From: Bacteroidota bacterium
GTDB lineage: Bacteria; Bacteroidota; Bacteroidia; Flavobacteriales; Weeksellaceae
DNA length: 45,953 nt
Direction: 5' to 3'
Assembly: GCA_018266955.1 (NCBI GenBank)
Contig: JAFDZI010000040.1
Span: 1-45,953 of the forward strand
Of the stretch, positions 32,568 through 40,578 are shown piece after piece (position 1 is the stretch's first letter; each line of letters starts with the position of its first letter). Under the pieces are notes generated by a model. It saw nothing but the letters and a program-made list of their open reading frames with translations. It did not search any database and was not told where the DNA came from. The position numbers and the translations under genes are program-made.

Positions 32568-32897
32568 TTAGTGTTGGGTGGTTATTTGTTGTACAGATTC
32601 GGTGAGTTCGTTCCATGTATTTTGCAATTCATCCAAAAAAAGCTTTCCTTTTTCTGTTATTTGATAGTACTTTCTGGGAGGTCCACCGGTAGATTCTTCC
32701 CAACGATAGGAGAGAAATTCACCATTTTTCAGTCGGGTAAGCAAAGGATAAAGGGTACCTTCCACCACATCGAGTTTTCCTTTTTTAAGTTCTTCCATGA
32801 GATCAGAAACATACATCTCTTTTTTATGGATCAAACTTAAAATACAAAACTCTAAAATACCTTTGCGCATCTGTGCTTTTGTGTTTTCAGTATTCAT
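32568..32897 (-). CDS. PadR family transcriptional regulator
   Basis: 109 residues, a winged-helix domain: ILSLIHKKEMYVSDLMEELKK, then the PadR-type VVEGTLYPLLTRLKNGEFLSYRW and the wing SYRWEESTGGPPRKYYQITEKGK. Short PadR-s2 type without a long C-terminal helix, acting as a dimeric repressor. A perfect palindrome of 7-bp arms at 32926-32942 lies just downstream of its own promoter, as expected for autoregulation. It is the first gene of the operon with the PspC protein, a common Bacteroidota pairing; the inducing signal is unknown but probably envelope-related. Confidence 0.92.
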   Translation of the reverse strand: MNTENTKAQMRKGILEFCILSLIHKKEMYVSDLMEELKKGKLDVVEGTLYPLLTRLKNGEFLSYRWEESTGGPPRKYYQITEKGKLFLDELQNTWNELTESVQQITTQH

Positions 32898-32925
32898 GTA
32901 TTTTTTGTGTATTTATTTTTAACTA

Positions 32926-32942
32926 TTCTAAACGATTTAGAA
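32926..32942. promoter_or_regulatory. Candidate PadR operator
   Basis: TTCTAAA and TTTAGAA, perfect inverted arms around a central 3 bp. It lies about 10 bp downstream of the -7 box and 29 bp upstream of the padR-type ATG, a position that would block transcription when bound. Confidence 0.55.
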
Positions 32943-32952
32943 TTTAACATGA

Positions 32953-32984
32953 CAAAGATATATATAAAGTTTGGTATTATGCAA
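32953..32984 (-). promoter_or_regulatory. Promoter of the PadR-PspC operon
   Basis: On the minus strand TTGC (32981-32984), a 20-bp spacer, TATCTTTG (32953-32960). Confidence 0.65.
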
Positions 32985-33044
32985 TACAAAGTAGTGAAAT
33001 ATTTTAAATTAATCGCATAAAGTATTGATTTATAGTGAGAAAAA

Positions 33045-34217
33045 TTATTTTAAGGATAAAATGAATATAAAACCGAAAATCAGAATTAAGGCCAATAAGA
33101 AAAGAATCCATCCGAAATGAACCAATACCAAGCCGGTAGAACTCCCCAAAATACTAGCACCAAGGTAATAACTTAATAAATATACAGCAATAGTCACCGA
33201 TTTTTTACTATGATAAAATTCGCCAACTTGCTTACTACAAACGGTATGGGCCACGAAAAATGAATAGGTGAAAAGTGCAACTCCAAGGAGAACCCAAAGG
33301 GTAGAGCTTAGATAAATGAATGATAAACCTATGATGCCCAAAAAGCTCATCATCTTAAGAATTTTTTTGGAACTTGATAATTTTTTTTGCCAAAACGAAA
33401 CACTAGACGAACCTCCAATGCCAGCTATATAAAGTAAATAGATATAAGGAATCCAGTCTTCTGAAATATTGAAAGGCAATTGAACTAAAAAAAAGGCCAT
33501 ATAATTATATAAACTAACAAATACACCCAATAATAAAAATCCTGTAAGGTAATACGGGAAAAGTCTTTTGTTAAAAATGAGCATTAAATTGGGCTTAATA
33601 AGTGTTTTGAAGGATTGTTTCTTGGGTCGGAAATTTCGAGATTTTGGTGCAATGGCAAAGAAAATTAAAGCAAGGCTGATGCAAATTCCTCCGATGATTT
33701 CTGATGCGCTTTGCCAAGAATATTCGTGCGTTAAATGTGCCGAAAGTACTCTTCCCAACATGCCACCCACGGCATTTCCTGAAATATAAAATCCGGTGAT
33801 TTTTAGCTTTTTGGAAGTGGATACTTCCTCAGAAATATAGGCCAAACAAACGGATGTTGCTCCGGCCAAAAAATATCCTTTCAAAAAGTTAAAGAAAGTA
33901 AGTACCCAAAAATGAGCTGAGAATGAAGAAATAAATGCAAAAAAAGCAGCAAAAATTAGTGAATATCCGATCACTCTTTTCCTACTGTATCTATCGGCAA
34001 CAAACATGGCGGTAACCAAACCTAGTGCCATACCAAATGTAGAAGAAGAAACCGCCAAACTGCTCTCTGCTTTATCAATTTTAAAATAAATTGCTAAATC
34101 GGGTAGTAACGCTTGGTAATAATAGAGTAGCCCAAAACAAGACAATCCGGAAATAAATACCGAAATGGCAATTTGAAAATCTCTGCTTTTAGCACTAGAA
34201 GTTGTTTGGGAACTCAC
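33045..34217 (-). CDS. MFS transporter
   Basis: 390 residues, 12 predicted membrane helices in two halves of six. The motif A loop between helices 2 and 3 is VADRYSRKR; the signature after helix 4 includes KGYFLAGATSVCLAYISEE. It resembles the YnfM/YybF-type family of small-molecule and drug exporters; the substrate cannot be told. Start at MSSQTTSSAK. The leader upstream of its start contains a 17-unit heptanucleotide tandem array (34226-34344), so expression could vary with repeat number. Single gene after the MutS2 homologue on the same strand. Confidence 0.9.
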   Translation of the reverse strand: MSSQTTSSAKSRDFQIAISVFISGLSCFGLLYYYQALLPDLAIYFKIDKAESSLAVSSSTFGMALGLVTAMFVADRYSRKRVIGYSLIFAAFFAFISSFSAHFWVLTFFNFLKGYFLAGATSVCLAYISEEVSTSKKLKITGFYISGNAVGGMLGRVLSAHLTHEYSWQSASEIIGGICISLALIFFAIAPKSRNFRPKKQSFKTLIKPNLMLIFNKRLFPYYLTGFLLLGVFVSLYNYMAFFLVQLPFNISEDWIPYIYLLYIAGIGGSSSVSFWQKKLSSSKKILKMMSFLGIIGLSFIYLSSTLWVLLGVALFTYSFFVAHTVCSKQVGEFYHSKKSVTIAVYLLSYYLGASILGSSTGLVLVHFGWILFLLALILIFGFIFILSLK

Positions 34218-34225
34218 GATTTATG

Positions 34226-34344
34226 CTCTACTCTTTACTTTTTACTTTTTACTTTTTACTCTTTATTCTTTACTCTTTATTCTTTATTCTTTATTCTTTA
34301 TTCTTTATTCTTTATTCTTTATTCTTTATTCTTTATTCTTTATT
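34226..34344. repeat. Heptanucleotide tandem array, 17 units, upstream of the MFS gene
   Basis: Seventeen consecutive 7-bp units on the plus strand. The last ten (34275-34344) are identical CTTTATT; earlier units are CTTTACT, TTTTACT and CTCTACT. Fills most of the 161-bp gap between the MutS2 homologue stop and the MFS start. An ORF on the plus strand across it is an artefact of the repeat. Confidence 0.9.
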
Positions 34345-34378
34345 CTTTCCTCTATATTCTCAAAGTCTTTCATAAAAC

Positions 34379-36529
34379 CTAAATTCTTTCCAGTTCGTCA
34401 GCAGAAATTTGCGTAGTGAAAGTTCCGTAATTCACTATAATTTTTCCATTTTTCAGGATTTCATCTATTGTACCCACCGCTGTACTTCCAGAGATTCTTA
34501 CTCTTTGGCCTTTTTTTAACCAAAGTTTTCTTTCTTCTTTCTTTTGTTCTACTAATTTCTCTTGGGTTTCTGCAATTTTTTCTATTACCTCTACTTTTTT
34601 CAGTTGCTGGGTAATTTTTCTTTTGATGACTTGTAGCTTCTTGCTTTCGTCCTTGTCGGTATCCAGTTTTTTGTATTTTTCCTGCTCCAAGATTTTTACG
34701 AAATCTTTAACCAATTCTTTTCTTGCGGTACCGTTGATGTAAGCCTGTATAAAACCATCTATTTTATTCCCGAATTGTAATTTTCGGTGCTCATCTTCAT
34801 ATAGTTTTTGAAAATTATAGAGCCTTTGTTGGAGTTGTTCGTTTAGTTTTTGTAAGTTTTCCTTCTTGTCTTCCACCGACTCTTTTTGGCTGGATAAATT
34901 GGATTTAAGTTTCTCAACCTCGTATTTTTCTTGTTGAAGTTTCACGATGGTTTTATCCAAATTCACTACATCTTTTTCTACTTTTTCTCTTGCTTTTTTA
35001 ATGATGAATCTAGGGATTTTATTTTTCTCGGCAACTTCAAAGGTAAAAGAACTCCCGGCTTGTCCTACTTCTAATTTATAGAGTGGTTCCAGTGAAAATT
35101 CATCAAACAACATGGCTGCATTGGTGGCGGCAGGAAGCTGTTCTACCACCAGTTTTATGTTGGTATAGTGGGTCGTAATAATGGCAAAGGATTTTTTATC
35201 ATAAAAAAATTCTAAGAAACTTTCTGCCAATGCACCACCCAATTCTGGGTCGGAACCAGTACCAAATTCATCAATTAATAATAGTGTTTTATCATTGGAT
35301 TCCCGAATAATTCCCGACATTTTTTTGAGTCTGGAAGAGTAGGTGGACAAGTGGTTTTCAATGGATTGGTTGTCGCCAATATCCGTCATGATTTTATCGA
35401 AAAAAAACATTTCCGATTTGGGGTGGGCAGGAATTAAAATTCCACTTTGCAACATCAGTTGTAATAAACCCACCGTCTTCAAGGTGATGGATTTGCCACC
35501 AGCATTGGGTCCGGAGATACAAATAATTCGATTATGTTCTGTAAGACTAAGGGTTTGTGGGAAAATCTCCTTGTTTTCGGCCTTGTTTCTTAGGTAAAGA
35601 AGTGGATGGTAGGCTTGGTGCAAACGCAGTGTTTGATGCGTATTTATTTTAGGTAAAATTCCATTGGTTTTTTCGGCAAATTTAGCTTTGGCACGGGTAA
35701 GATCTAAATCAAAAATATAGTCTTGATAAGTGATGAGTTCGGGTTGGAAAATGGAAATTTCAGCCGTAAGTTGTCGTACAATCCTGTCGATTTCTTTTTT
35801 CTCTTCTTCCTCGGATTCTCTTAGTTTGAACTGATGTTTGACTACAGAATCCGGTTGTATGTATGTAATAGAGCCTGTTTTGGATAACCCCAAAATTCTT
35901 CCAGGAACTCTTTTTTTGAATACCGATTTTACGGCCAAAACCCTTTGGTCATCAATAATGCTTTCCTTAATGTCGTCCAGAAAATCACCAGAAGACAGAG
36001 CTGAAAGAACCCGATTAAAGTTTTCTTGGATGTGCTTTTTGGCTAATTGAATGTCGGTTCTAATGATTTTTAAACCAGGGGAAGCATCGTTTTTTACCTC
36101 TCCAAATCGATTAAAAACACGGTCTATTTTATAAATGATTTCTTTTTTGAAATCCAATGCCGAAACTTCTTCCAACAAAATAGGAAATGTAGCCGCCAGC
36201 GTGGGGAAAAATTTCTGCAATTTTCCTATTTGTTCTGTTATTGCTTTTATTTTGATGAAAGCCGAATTTTCTAGTCTAAAGTTTTCGATGGGCAATACTT
36301 TTAGTTCAGCCAAAATATCTTCAAATTCATGAAACGGAATGGCATTATCGCTCTCGAAACTACTAAGGAATTCTGCAGTTTTCTGGAGTGCTCTTTCTGC
36401 CCGTATTCTTTCTGTAGGTCTTAGTTGCAGTATTTTTTCTTGGGTTTTTGCCGAGAAAGCAAAAGGCGCAATTTCCGAAAGGAGTGTCGGAAATTCTAAT
36501 TCGTTGAGGTCGGTTTCTTCTATATTCAC
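34379..36529 (-). CDS. MutS2-type ATPase without the Smr nuclease domain
   Basis: 716 residues. Helical MutS core (1-330), ATPase domain with Walker A G340-PNAGGKS-347, Walker B LLLID-E421 followed by FGTGSDPELGG, and conserved TTHYTN. A long coiled coil follows (about 515-660), then a small beta domain near the end (KGQRVRISGSTAVGTIDEIL). Bacterial MutS2 normally ends in an Smr endonuclease domain with LDLRG; none is present here and the protein is shorter than usual. MutS2 proteins act on stalled ribosomes or limit recombination. Without Smr this one can sense and bind but probably not cut. Divergent from ung. Confidence 0.9.
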   Translation of the reverse strand: MNIEETDLNELEFPTLLSEIAPFAFSAKTQEKILQLRPTERIRAERALQKTAEFLSSFESDNAIPFHEFEDILAELKVLPIENFRLENSAFIKIKAITEQIGKLQKFFPTLAATFPILLEEVSALDFKKEIIYKIDRVFNRFGEVKNDASPGLKIIRTDIQLAKKHIQENFNRVLSALSSGDFLDDIKESIIDDQRVLAVKSVFKKRVPGRILGLSKTGSITYIQPDSVVKHQFKLRESEEEEKKEIDRIVRQLTAEISIFQPELITYQDYIFDLDLTRAKAKFAEKTNGILPKINTHQTLRLHQAYHPLLYLRNKAENKEIFPQTLSLTEHNRIICISGPNAGGKSITLKTVGLLQLMLQSGILIPAHPKSEMFFFDKIMTDIGDNQSIENHLSTYSSRLKKMSGIIRESNDKTLLLIDEFGTGSDPELGGALAESFLEFFYDKKSFAIITTHYTNIKLVVEQLPAATNAAMLFDEFSLEPLYKLEVGQAGSSFTFEVAEKNKIPRFIIKKAREKVEKDVVNLDKTIVKLQQEKYEVEKLKSNLSSQKESVEDKKENLQKLNEQLQQRLYNFQKLYEDEHRKLQFGNKIDGFIQAYINGTARKELVKDFVKILEQEKYKKLDTDKDESKKLQVIKRKITQQLKKVEVIEKIAETQEKLVEQKKEERKLWLKKGQRVRISGSTAVGTIDEILKNGKIIVNYGTFTTQISADELERI

Positions 36530-36596
36530 CTTGCAAATTTAATAAATAGATTAGCAGAAAGAAAATGTGATGAGGAATAGAGATAAAAATCTTTTC

Positions 36597-36604
36597 TATT
36601 TTTG
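36597..36604 (+). promoter_or_regulatory. Probable -7 promoter element of ung
   Basis: TATTTTTG, 17 bp before the ung ATG, in the 92-bp divergent gap. Confidence 0.45.
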
Positions 36605-36621
36605 CTAATCAAATAATTAAA

Positions 36622-37290
36622 ATGACTTGGGATAAAGTTTTGAACAGAATTAAAGCCAATGATGCTTATTCTGTTTTGTGGGAAAAAGTAGAAAAAGAAT
36701 ATCAAAATTTTGATTGTTTTCCTCCGAAAGATCAAATTTTCAGAGCATTGGATTTGTGTGATTTCACCCAAATAAAAGTCGTGATTTTGGGACAAGACCC
36801 TTATCACGATACACACCAAGCCAATGGATTGGCATTTTCGGTGAGCAATCTGGTGAAAACGCCACCCTCACTCAGAAATATTTTTAAAGAATTATATTCG
36901 GATTTGGGAATATTTCGCCAAAATAACGAGCTAGAAGATTGGGCAAGACAAGGAGTACTATTATTGAATGCGACTTTAACCGTTCGGGCTCATGAAGCCA
37001 ATTCTCATAAAAATTTGGGTTGGGAATTTTTTACAGATGCTATTATTTCCGAGATTTCGGAGAAAAATGAGAATGTAGTTTTTGTTCTCTGGGGAAGTTT
37101 TGCCCAAAAGAAAAACTCTTTCATTGATGCACAGAAACACGATATAATCACTTCTGCACATCCTTCGCCTCTGTCTGCCCATCGTGGTTTTTTTGGTTCT
37201 AAACCATTTTCAAAAATCAATGATTATTTAGTTTCCAAAAATAAGCGCCCTATTGCTTGGGAGGAACATCAAAAATCGGTTTTATTTTAG
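36622..37290 (+). CDS. ung: Uracil-DNA glycosylase (family 1)
   Basis: 222 residues, full length. Removes uracil from DNA to start base excision repair. Water-activating motif GQDPYH with D59 (58-62), uracil-binding N in GVLLLNATLTVR, and the DNA intercalation loop HPSPLSAHRGFFGS with H180. Family-1 UNG assignment is clear. It is divergent from the MutS2-type gene and ends only 5 bp before the convergent lipoprotein gene, so no terminator fits between them. Confidence 0.97.
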   Translation: MTWDKVLNRIKANDAYSVLWEKVEKEYQNFDCFPPKDQIFRALDLCDFTQIKVVILGQDPYHDTHQANGLAFSVSNLVKTPPSLRNIFKELYSDLGIFRQNNELEDWARQGVLLLNATLTVRAHEANSHKNLGWEFFTDAIISEISEKNENVVFVLWGSFAQKKNSFIDAQKHDIITSAHPSPLSAHRGFFGSKPFSKINDYLVSKNKRPIAWEEHQKSVLF

Positions 37291-37295
37291 AGAAA

Positions 37296-37766
37296 TTAAT
37301 TTCTTTTTCTCACCACAAATTCTATTTTGTATTTCCCTTTCAAATCTGCATTAGTTTGGTTTTTTGTTGGTTCCGGACTCAGCGATTTTAGTTCTAGGGT
37401 AATGTTATTAAAATCTATCGTATTGGTATAACCTTTTGTAGGGATATTTTGGGTAGATAAATTAAAGGTTTGTGGACGGGTATAAATGCCCATCAGTTCT
37501 ATTTCCGCTACACCTACACCTTCCCAGATGCATTGTACTCCCTTTGGACATCGGCTGTCTTCTTTTACCGATTTGAAGGTAATATTGGTTTCCCATTCTG
37601 GAAAAAATTTGTTTTCACCTTCCTTCAGATCGTATGTTTTCTCCATTGGGATTTCAGCTTTTTTTTGTTGAACAGTAGAAGTAGTTTGTTTTTTAGATTT
37701 TCTTTTCTGTGCTTCACATGAATGAAACAGAAATAAGGTTAAAAGAAGAATGCCAATATTTTTCAT
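37296..37766 (-). CDS. Small lipoprotein with a DSRCPKGVQCIWEG motif
   Basis: 156 residues from MKNIGILLLTLFLFHSC, a signal peptide with lipobox FHSC (C17). A lysine/threonine-rich linker (20-40) precedes a compact beta domain whose signature is EDSRCPKGVQCIWEGVG, seen in many small Bacteroidota lipoproteins of unknown role; its two cysteines probably form a disulfide. The reading frame opens at 37796, but leader repeat copy D ends directly at the ATG at 37766, which sets the start. Convergent with ung. Confidence 0.85.
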   Translation of the reverse strand: MKNIGILLLTLFLFHSCEAQKRKSKKQTTSTVQQKKAEIPMEKTYDLKEGENKFFPEWETNITFKSVKEDSRCPKGVQCIWEGVGVAEIELMGIYTRPQTFNLSTQNIPTKGYTNTIDFNNITLELKSLSPEPTKNQTNADLKGKYKIEFVVRKRN

Positions 37767-37886
37767 TTGTAGATATTTATTGTTTTTATTTGACATATGG
37801 AAACCTAACGAAATGGTTCGACGAAGTCAATCGCCTATCTTCATTGGTGTTAGTGTAGAAAAAACTTGTTAATGGCGATTTCATAA
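37767..37886 (-). repeat. Structured leader repeat, copy D (long form)
   Basis: Minus-strand arms AATCGCC (37874-37880) and GGCGATT (37829-37835), core AATGAAGATAGGCGATTG, the long-form segment with CGAACCATTTCGTTAGG, and the end AACAATAAATATCTACAA next to the lipoprotein ATG. A 32-codon ORF (37786-37884) begins MKSPLTSF at the left arm, contains TNTNEDRRLTSSNHFVRF, and stops 19 nt before the gene. Confidence 0.75.
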
Positions 37887-37897
37887 GACTCCTATTT

Positions 37898-38386
37898 TTA
37901 AAAAAATGTATAAAAGCTGCACACCAAAATCATGGCCAAAGCTACAGTGAAACTAAACCCGGTACTGATAAAAAAACCGATAACAGTACCTTTCACCGAA
38001 TTGAATGCCTTTTTTTTATCATTAAAATCATGGAGCAACTCAGCTACCAGAACGCCCAAAAGCATTCCTATTAAAAAACCAAACGGGATAGGGATCCAAA
38101 AAAATCCGATAAGGGTTCCAAAAAATGAACCGATAGAACCCCATTGGGTACCACCATATTTACGGTTGGTTTTTGCAGGTATTACATATTCTAAAATTCC
38201 CGAAATAAGGGTGAGGAAACCGAAAATCCAGAGGTATAGCGTTGGGATTTCTATGTTTGTCCCAAATTTTAATAGCAAAAGTCCAGTGAAACTCAAGATA
38301 AGTCCAGGTAAAATGGGAAGAAAGGTGCCCAGTAATCCAAGTGCTAAGAGAATAAAACTAAAAAGTGTAAGAAGTGTTTCAGACAT
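37898..38386 (-). CDS. DUF456 family membrane protein
   Basis: 162 residues from MSETLLTLFSFILLALGLLG. Five to six predicted membrane helices, with glycine-zipper-like packing (GSFFGTLIGFFWIP). The LPGLILSFTGLLLL and GGTQWGSIGSFFGTLIG segments match the DUF456 family of unknown function. The frame is open 16 codons upstream, but that part lies close to the opposite gene and has no signature. Divergent from the MscS-like gene with 68 bp between. Confidence 0.85.
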   Translation of the reverse strand: MSETLLTLFSFILLALGLLGTFLPILPGLILSFTGLLLLKFGTNIEIPTLYLWIFGFLTLISGILEYVIPAKTNRKYGGTQWGSIGSFFGTLIGFFWIPIPFGFLIGMLLGVLVAELLHDFNDKKKAFNSVKGTVIGFFISTGFSFTVALAMILVCSFYTFF

Positions 38387-38441
38387 TGTTTTAATAAAAT
38401 TTAAAATTAATAAAAAAAATAGTACTCCTAACAAATTTCCT

Positions 38442-38449
38442 TATTTTTG
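38442..38449 (+). promoter_or_regulatory. -7 promoter element very close to the MscS-like start
   Basis: TATTTTTG ends only 5 bp before ATG 38455, so the transcript may begin at or a few bases from the start codon (leaderless or nearly so). Confidence 0.45.
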
Positions 38450-38454
38450 CTCTT

Positions 38455-39714
38455 ATGAAAGATGATTTCCGAGAAACAAAAGGTTTGTTAAGATCCATAA
38501 GCGATTATATCCATTATCTAGTTAGGGATAATGTATCGGATAATTTAGTGCTAATAAGTCAGATTTTTCTAAAGTTTATTTTATTACTCTTTATATTAAT
38601 TATTGTAAATTTTATTATCAAAATCACCCTCAAGGGAATACATTTTTTATTTGCTAAAAAGTTTGAAAAAGAACCGGTTATATTGGCGCTTTATCAAAGT
38701 AAAGTATTGAATTCTGTTGCTAATTTCTTGGCCTTACTTTTGACAAATCAGTTAATTGTATATGTGTTTTACAGGCATCCCAAGAGTCATGTGTTCTTGG
38801 AAAGATTGTTTTATGTATTAATGATAATTGCTGGGTGGATTCTCTATAAAAGAGTTTTGAATGCCATAGAAAAGTACTTTATTTTAAAGCAAGATTTTTA
38901 CAAAATTACTGGACATAAAGCCATTACTCAATCACTGAAAATCATAGAGGTTATCATATTTATCTTTCTTATCGTAACCACTATTTTCGGGATTAGTGCC
39001 AGTACCATTTTGGGGAGTTTAACCGCCATGACAGCAATTATTGTCTTGGTTTTTCGGGATACTATTTTGGGTATTGTCACCGGAATTCATGTTTCAACTT
39101 CCAAAAATCTAAAAGTGGGCGATTGGATTGGGATTCCGAAGTATAATATCGAAGGCAATGTGCAGGATATAAGCTTATTAACAACAAAGATTCAGAATTT
39201 TGACAAAACCATATCCACCATTCCTACTTATGATTTGTTGAGTACCGAAATCCGAAACCACCAAATTATGTACGAAGGAAGCATCCGACGCATTAAAAGG
39301 TCTATCTTCTTCAATATCAATTCTTTTAAATTTGTGGATGATGAGTTTTATAATAAAGTTAAAGACATCAACCTGATTTCCGAATATTTAGAGAAAAAAT
39401 TAAAAGAAATAGCATTATCCAAAAAGGATATTCAAAATGCCAATCGACTTATTAATGGTCAGCAACTCACCAATATTGGCTTGTTCAGAAATTATGTGTA
39501 TAATTTCCTGAAGAATAACCACAAAGTAGATCCGGATGAAATTATCTTGGTGCGACAATTGGAGATTACCCCCCAAGGATTGCCTTTGGAGATTTATTGT
39601 TTTGCCAACAAAGCCGAATTGGTAGATTACGAACGCATTCAAGCAGATATATTCGATCATATCCTCGTTGCAGCCAAAGAATTTGAATTGGAAATTATGC
39701 AAACGAAAGTATAG
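38455..39714 (+). CDS. MscS-like mechanosensitive channel, YbdG type
   Basis: 419 residues. About five membrane helices in the first 215 residues, the last a pore helix region with FGISASTILGSLTAMTAI and FRDTILGIVTGI, followed by the MscS beta domain (LKVGDWIGIPKYNIEGNVQDI with ISTIPTYDLLST). A long C-terminal alpha/beta part, with EIRNHQIMYEGSIRRIKRSI, resembles E. coli YbdG/MscM rather than small MscS. It releases solutes or senses tension on osmotic downshift. Start at MKDDFRETK; no good later start exists. Confidence 0.9.
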   Translation: MKDDFRETKGLLRSISDYIHYLVRDNVSDNLVLISQIFLKFILLLFILIIVNFIIKITLKGIHFLFAKKFEKEPVILALYQSKVLNSVANFLALLLTNQLIVYVFYRHPKSHVFLERLFYVLMIIAGWILYKRVLNAIEKYFILKQDFYKITGHKAITQSLKIIEVIIFIFLIVTTIFGISASTILGSLTAMTAIIVLVFRDTILGIVTGIHVSTSKNLKVGDWIGIPKYNIEGNVQDISLLTTKIQNFDKTISTIPTYDLLSTEIRNHQIMYEGSIRRIKRSIFFNINSFKFVDDEFYNKVKDINLISEYLEKKLKEIALSKKDIQNANRLINGQQLTNIGLFRNYVYNFLKNNHKVDPDEIILVRQLEITPQGLPLEIYCFANKAELVDYERIQADIFDHILVAAKEFELEIMQTKV

Positions 39715-39735
39715 TGAGGTAATAAGATGGACAAT

Positions 39736-39770
39736 GTATAAAGTATAAAGTACGATGTACAATGTGAAAA
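39736..39770 (+). repeat. Degenerate 7-bp tandem array upstream of pdxJ (first block)
   Basis: Units GTATAAA, GTATAAA, GTACGAT, GTACAAT, GTGAAAA: five units of exactly 7 bp, in the gap between the MscS-like gene and pdxJ. Confidence 0.55.
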
Positions 39771-39786
39771 TAATTTAAATAGTAAC

Positions 39787-39821
39787 ATCAAACCAACAAT
39801 CAACAACCAACAACCATCAAC
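39787..39821 (+). repeat. Degenerate 7-bp tandem array directly before pdxJ (second block)
   Basis: Units ATCAAAC, CAACAAT, CAACAAC, CAACAAC, CATCAAC: five units of 7 bp, ending 6 bp before the pdxJ ATG, where the ribosome would bind. Confidence 0.6.
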
Positions 39822-39827
39822 CAAATA

Positions 39828-40547
39828 ATGACAAAACTATCCATCAATATCAATAAAATTGCTACCCTTAGAAATGCCAGAGGTGGCGATGTGCCAAGTG
39901 TAACCCAAGTAGCTATAGATGCGCAAAGATTTGGGGCAGAAGGAATTACCATTCATCCCAGGCCCGACGAAAGACACATTACCCGAAAAGATGTCTATGA
40001 CCTAAAACCTTTGGTAACTACCGAATTTAATATAGAAGGAAATCCGCACCGACCATTTATCGATATGGTGTTGGAGGTACAACCCGAACAAGTAACCTTA
40101 GTTCCCGATGCTGATGACGCTCTAACTTCTAATGCGGGTTGGGATTGTGAGAAACATTTGGATTTTTTGAAATCAGTAATTGCGGAATTTAAAAATGCAG
40201 GAATCCGAACTTCAATATTCTTGGATCCCAATCCGGAAATGGTAAAATTTGCAGCCGAAACGGGTACCGATAGGATTGAATTATATACCGAAGCCTATGC
40301 CAAAAATTATACACTCCATAAAGTTGAAGCCATAAAACCTTATATAGAAACAGCATTGGAAGCCGAAAAATTTGGTTTAGGCGTGAATGCCGGACACGAT
40401 TTGAGCTTAGAGAATTTACAATATTTTGCAGAAAAGATTCCGAATCTTTTAGAGGTTTCCATTGGGCATGCACTTATTTCGGAGGCACTTTATTTAGGAT
40501 TAGAAAACACCATACAAGCGTACAGAAAACGATTGGCAAAGTGGTAA
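39828..40547 (+). CDS. pdxJ: Pyridoxine 5'-phosphate synthase PdxJ
   Basis: 239 residues, full length. Condenses 1-deoxy-D-xylulose 5-phosphate with 3-amino-2-oxopropyl phosphate to make pyridoxine 5'-phosphate. TIM barrel with family segments: [14 protein letters not shown] at the start, [23 protein letters not shown] strand, [10 protein letters not shown], and the phosphate-binding [15 protein letters not shown]. It precedes the alpha/beta hydrolase, whose start lies 31 bp downstream, so the two are probably co-transcribed. Leader contains two 7-bp-period arrays. Confidence 0.96.
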   Translation: MTKLSININKIATLRNARGGDVPSVTQVAIDAQRFGAEGITIHPRPDERHITRKDVYDLKPLVTTEFNIEGNPHRPFIDMVLEVQPEQVTLVPDADDALTSNAGWDCEKHLDFLKSVIAEFKNAGIRTSIFLDPNPEMVKFAAETGTDRIELYTEAYAKNYTLHKVEAIKPYIETALEAEKFGLGVNAGHDLSLENLQYFAEKIPNLLEVSIGHALISEALYLGLENTIQAYRKRLAKW

Positions 40548-40578
40548 TTTGATAATCAATCAATATAAAAATTCAAAA

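Noticed and set aside
34173..34382. Plus-strand ORF of 69 codons with repeated LYSLFFI units
   Set aside because: It is the translation of the heptamer array and lies over the opposite gene and its leader; low complexity only.
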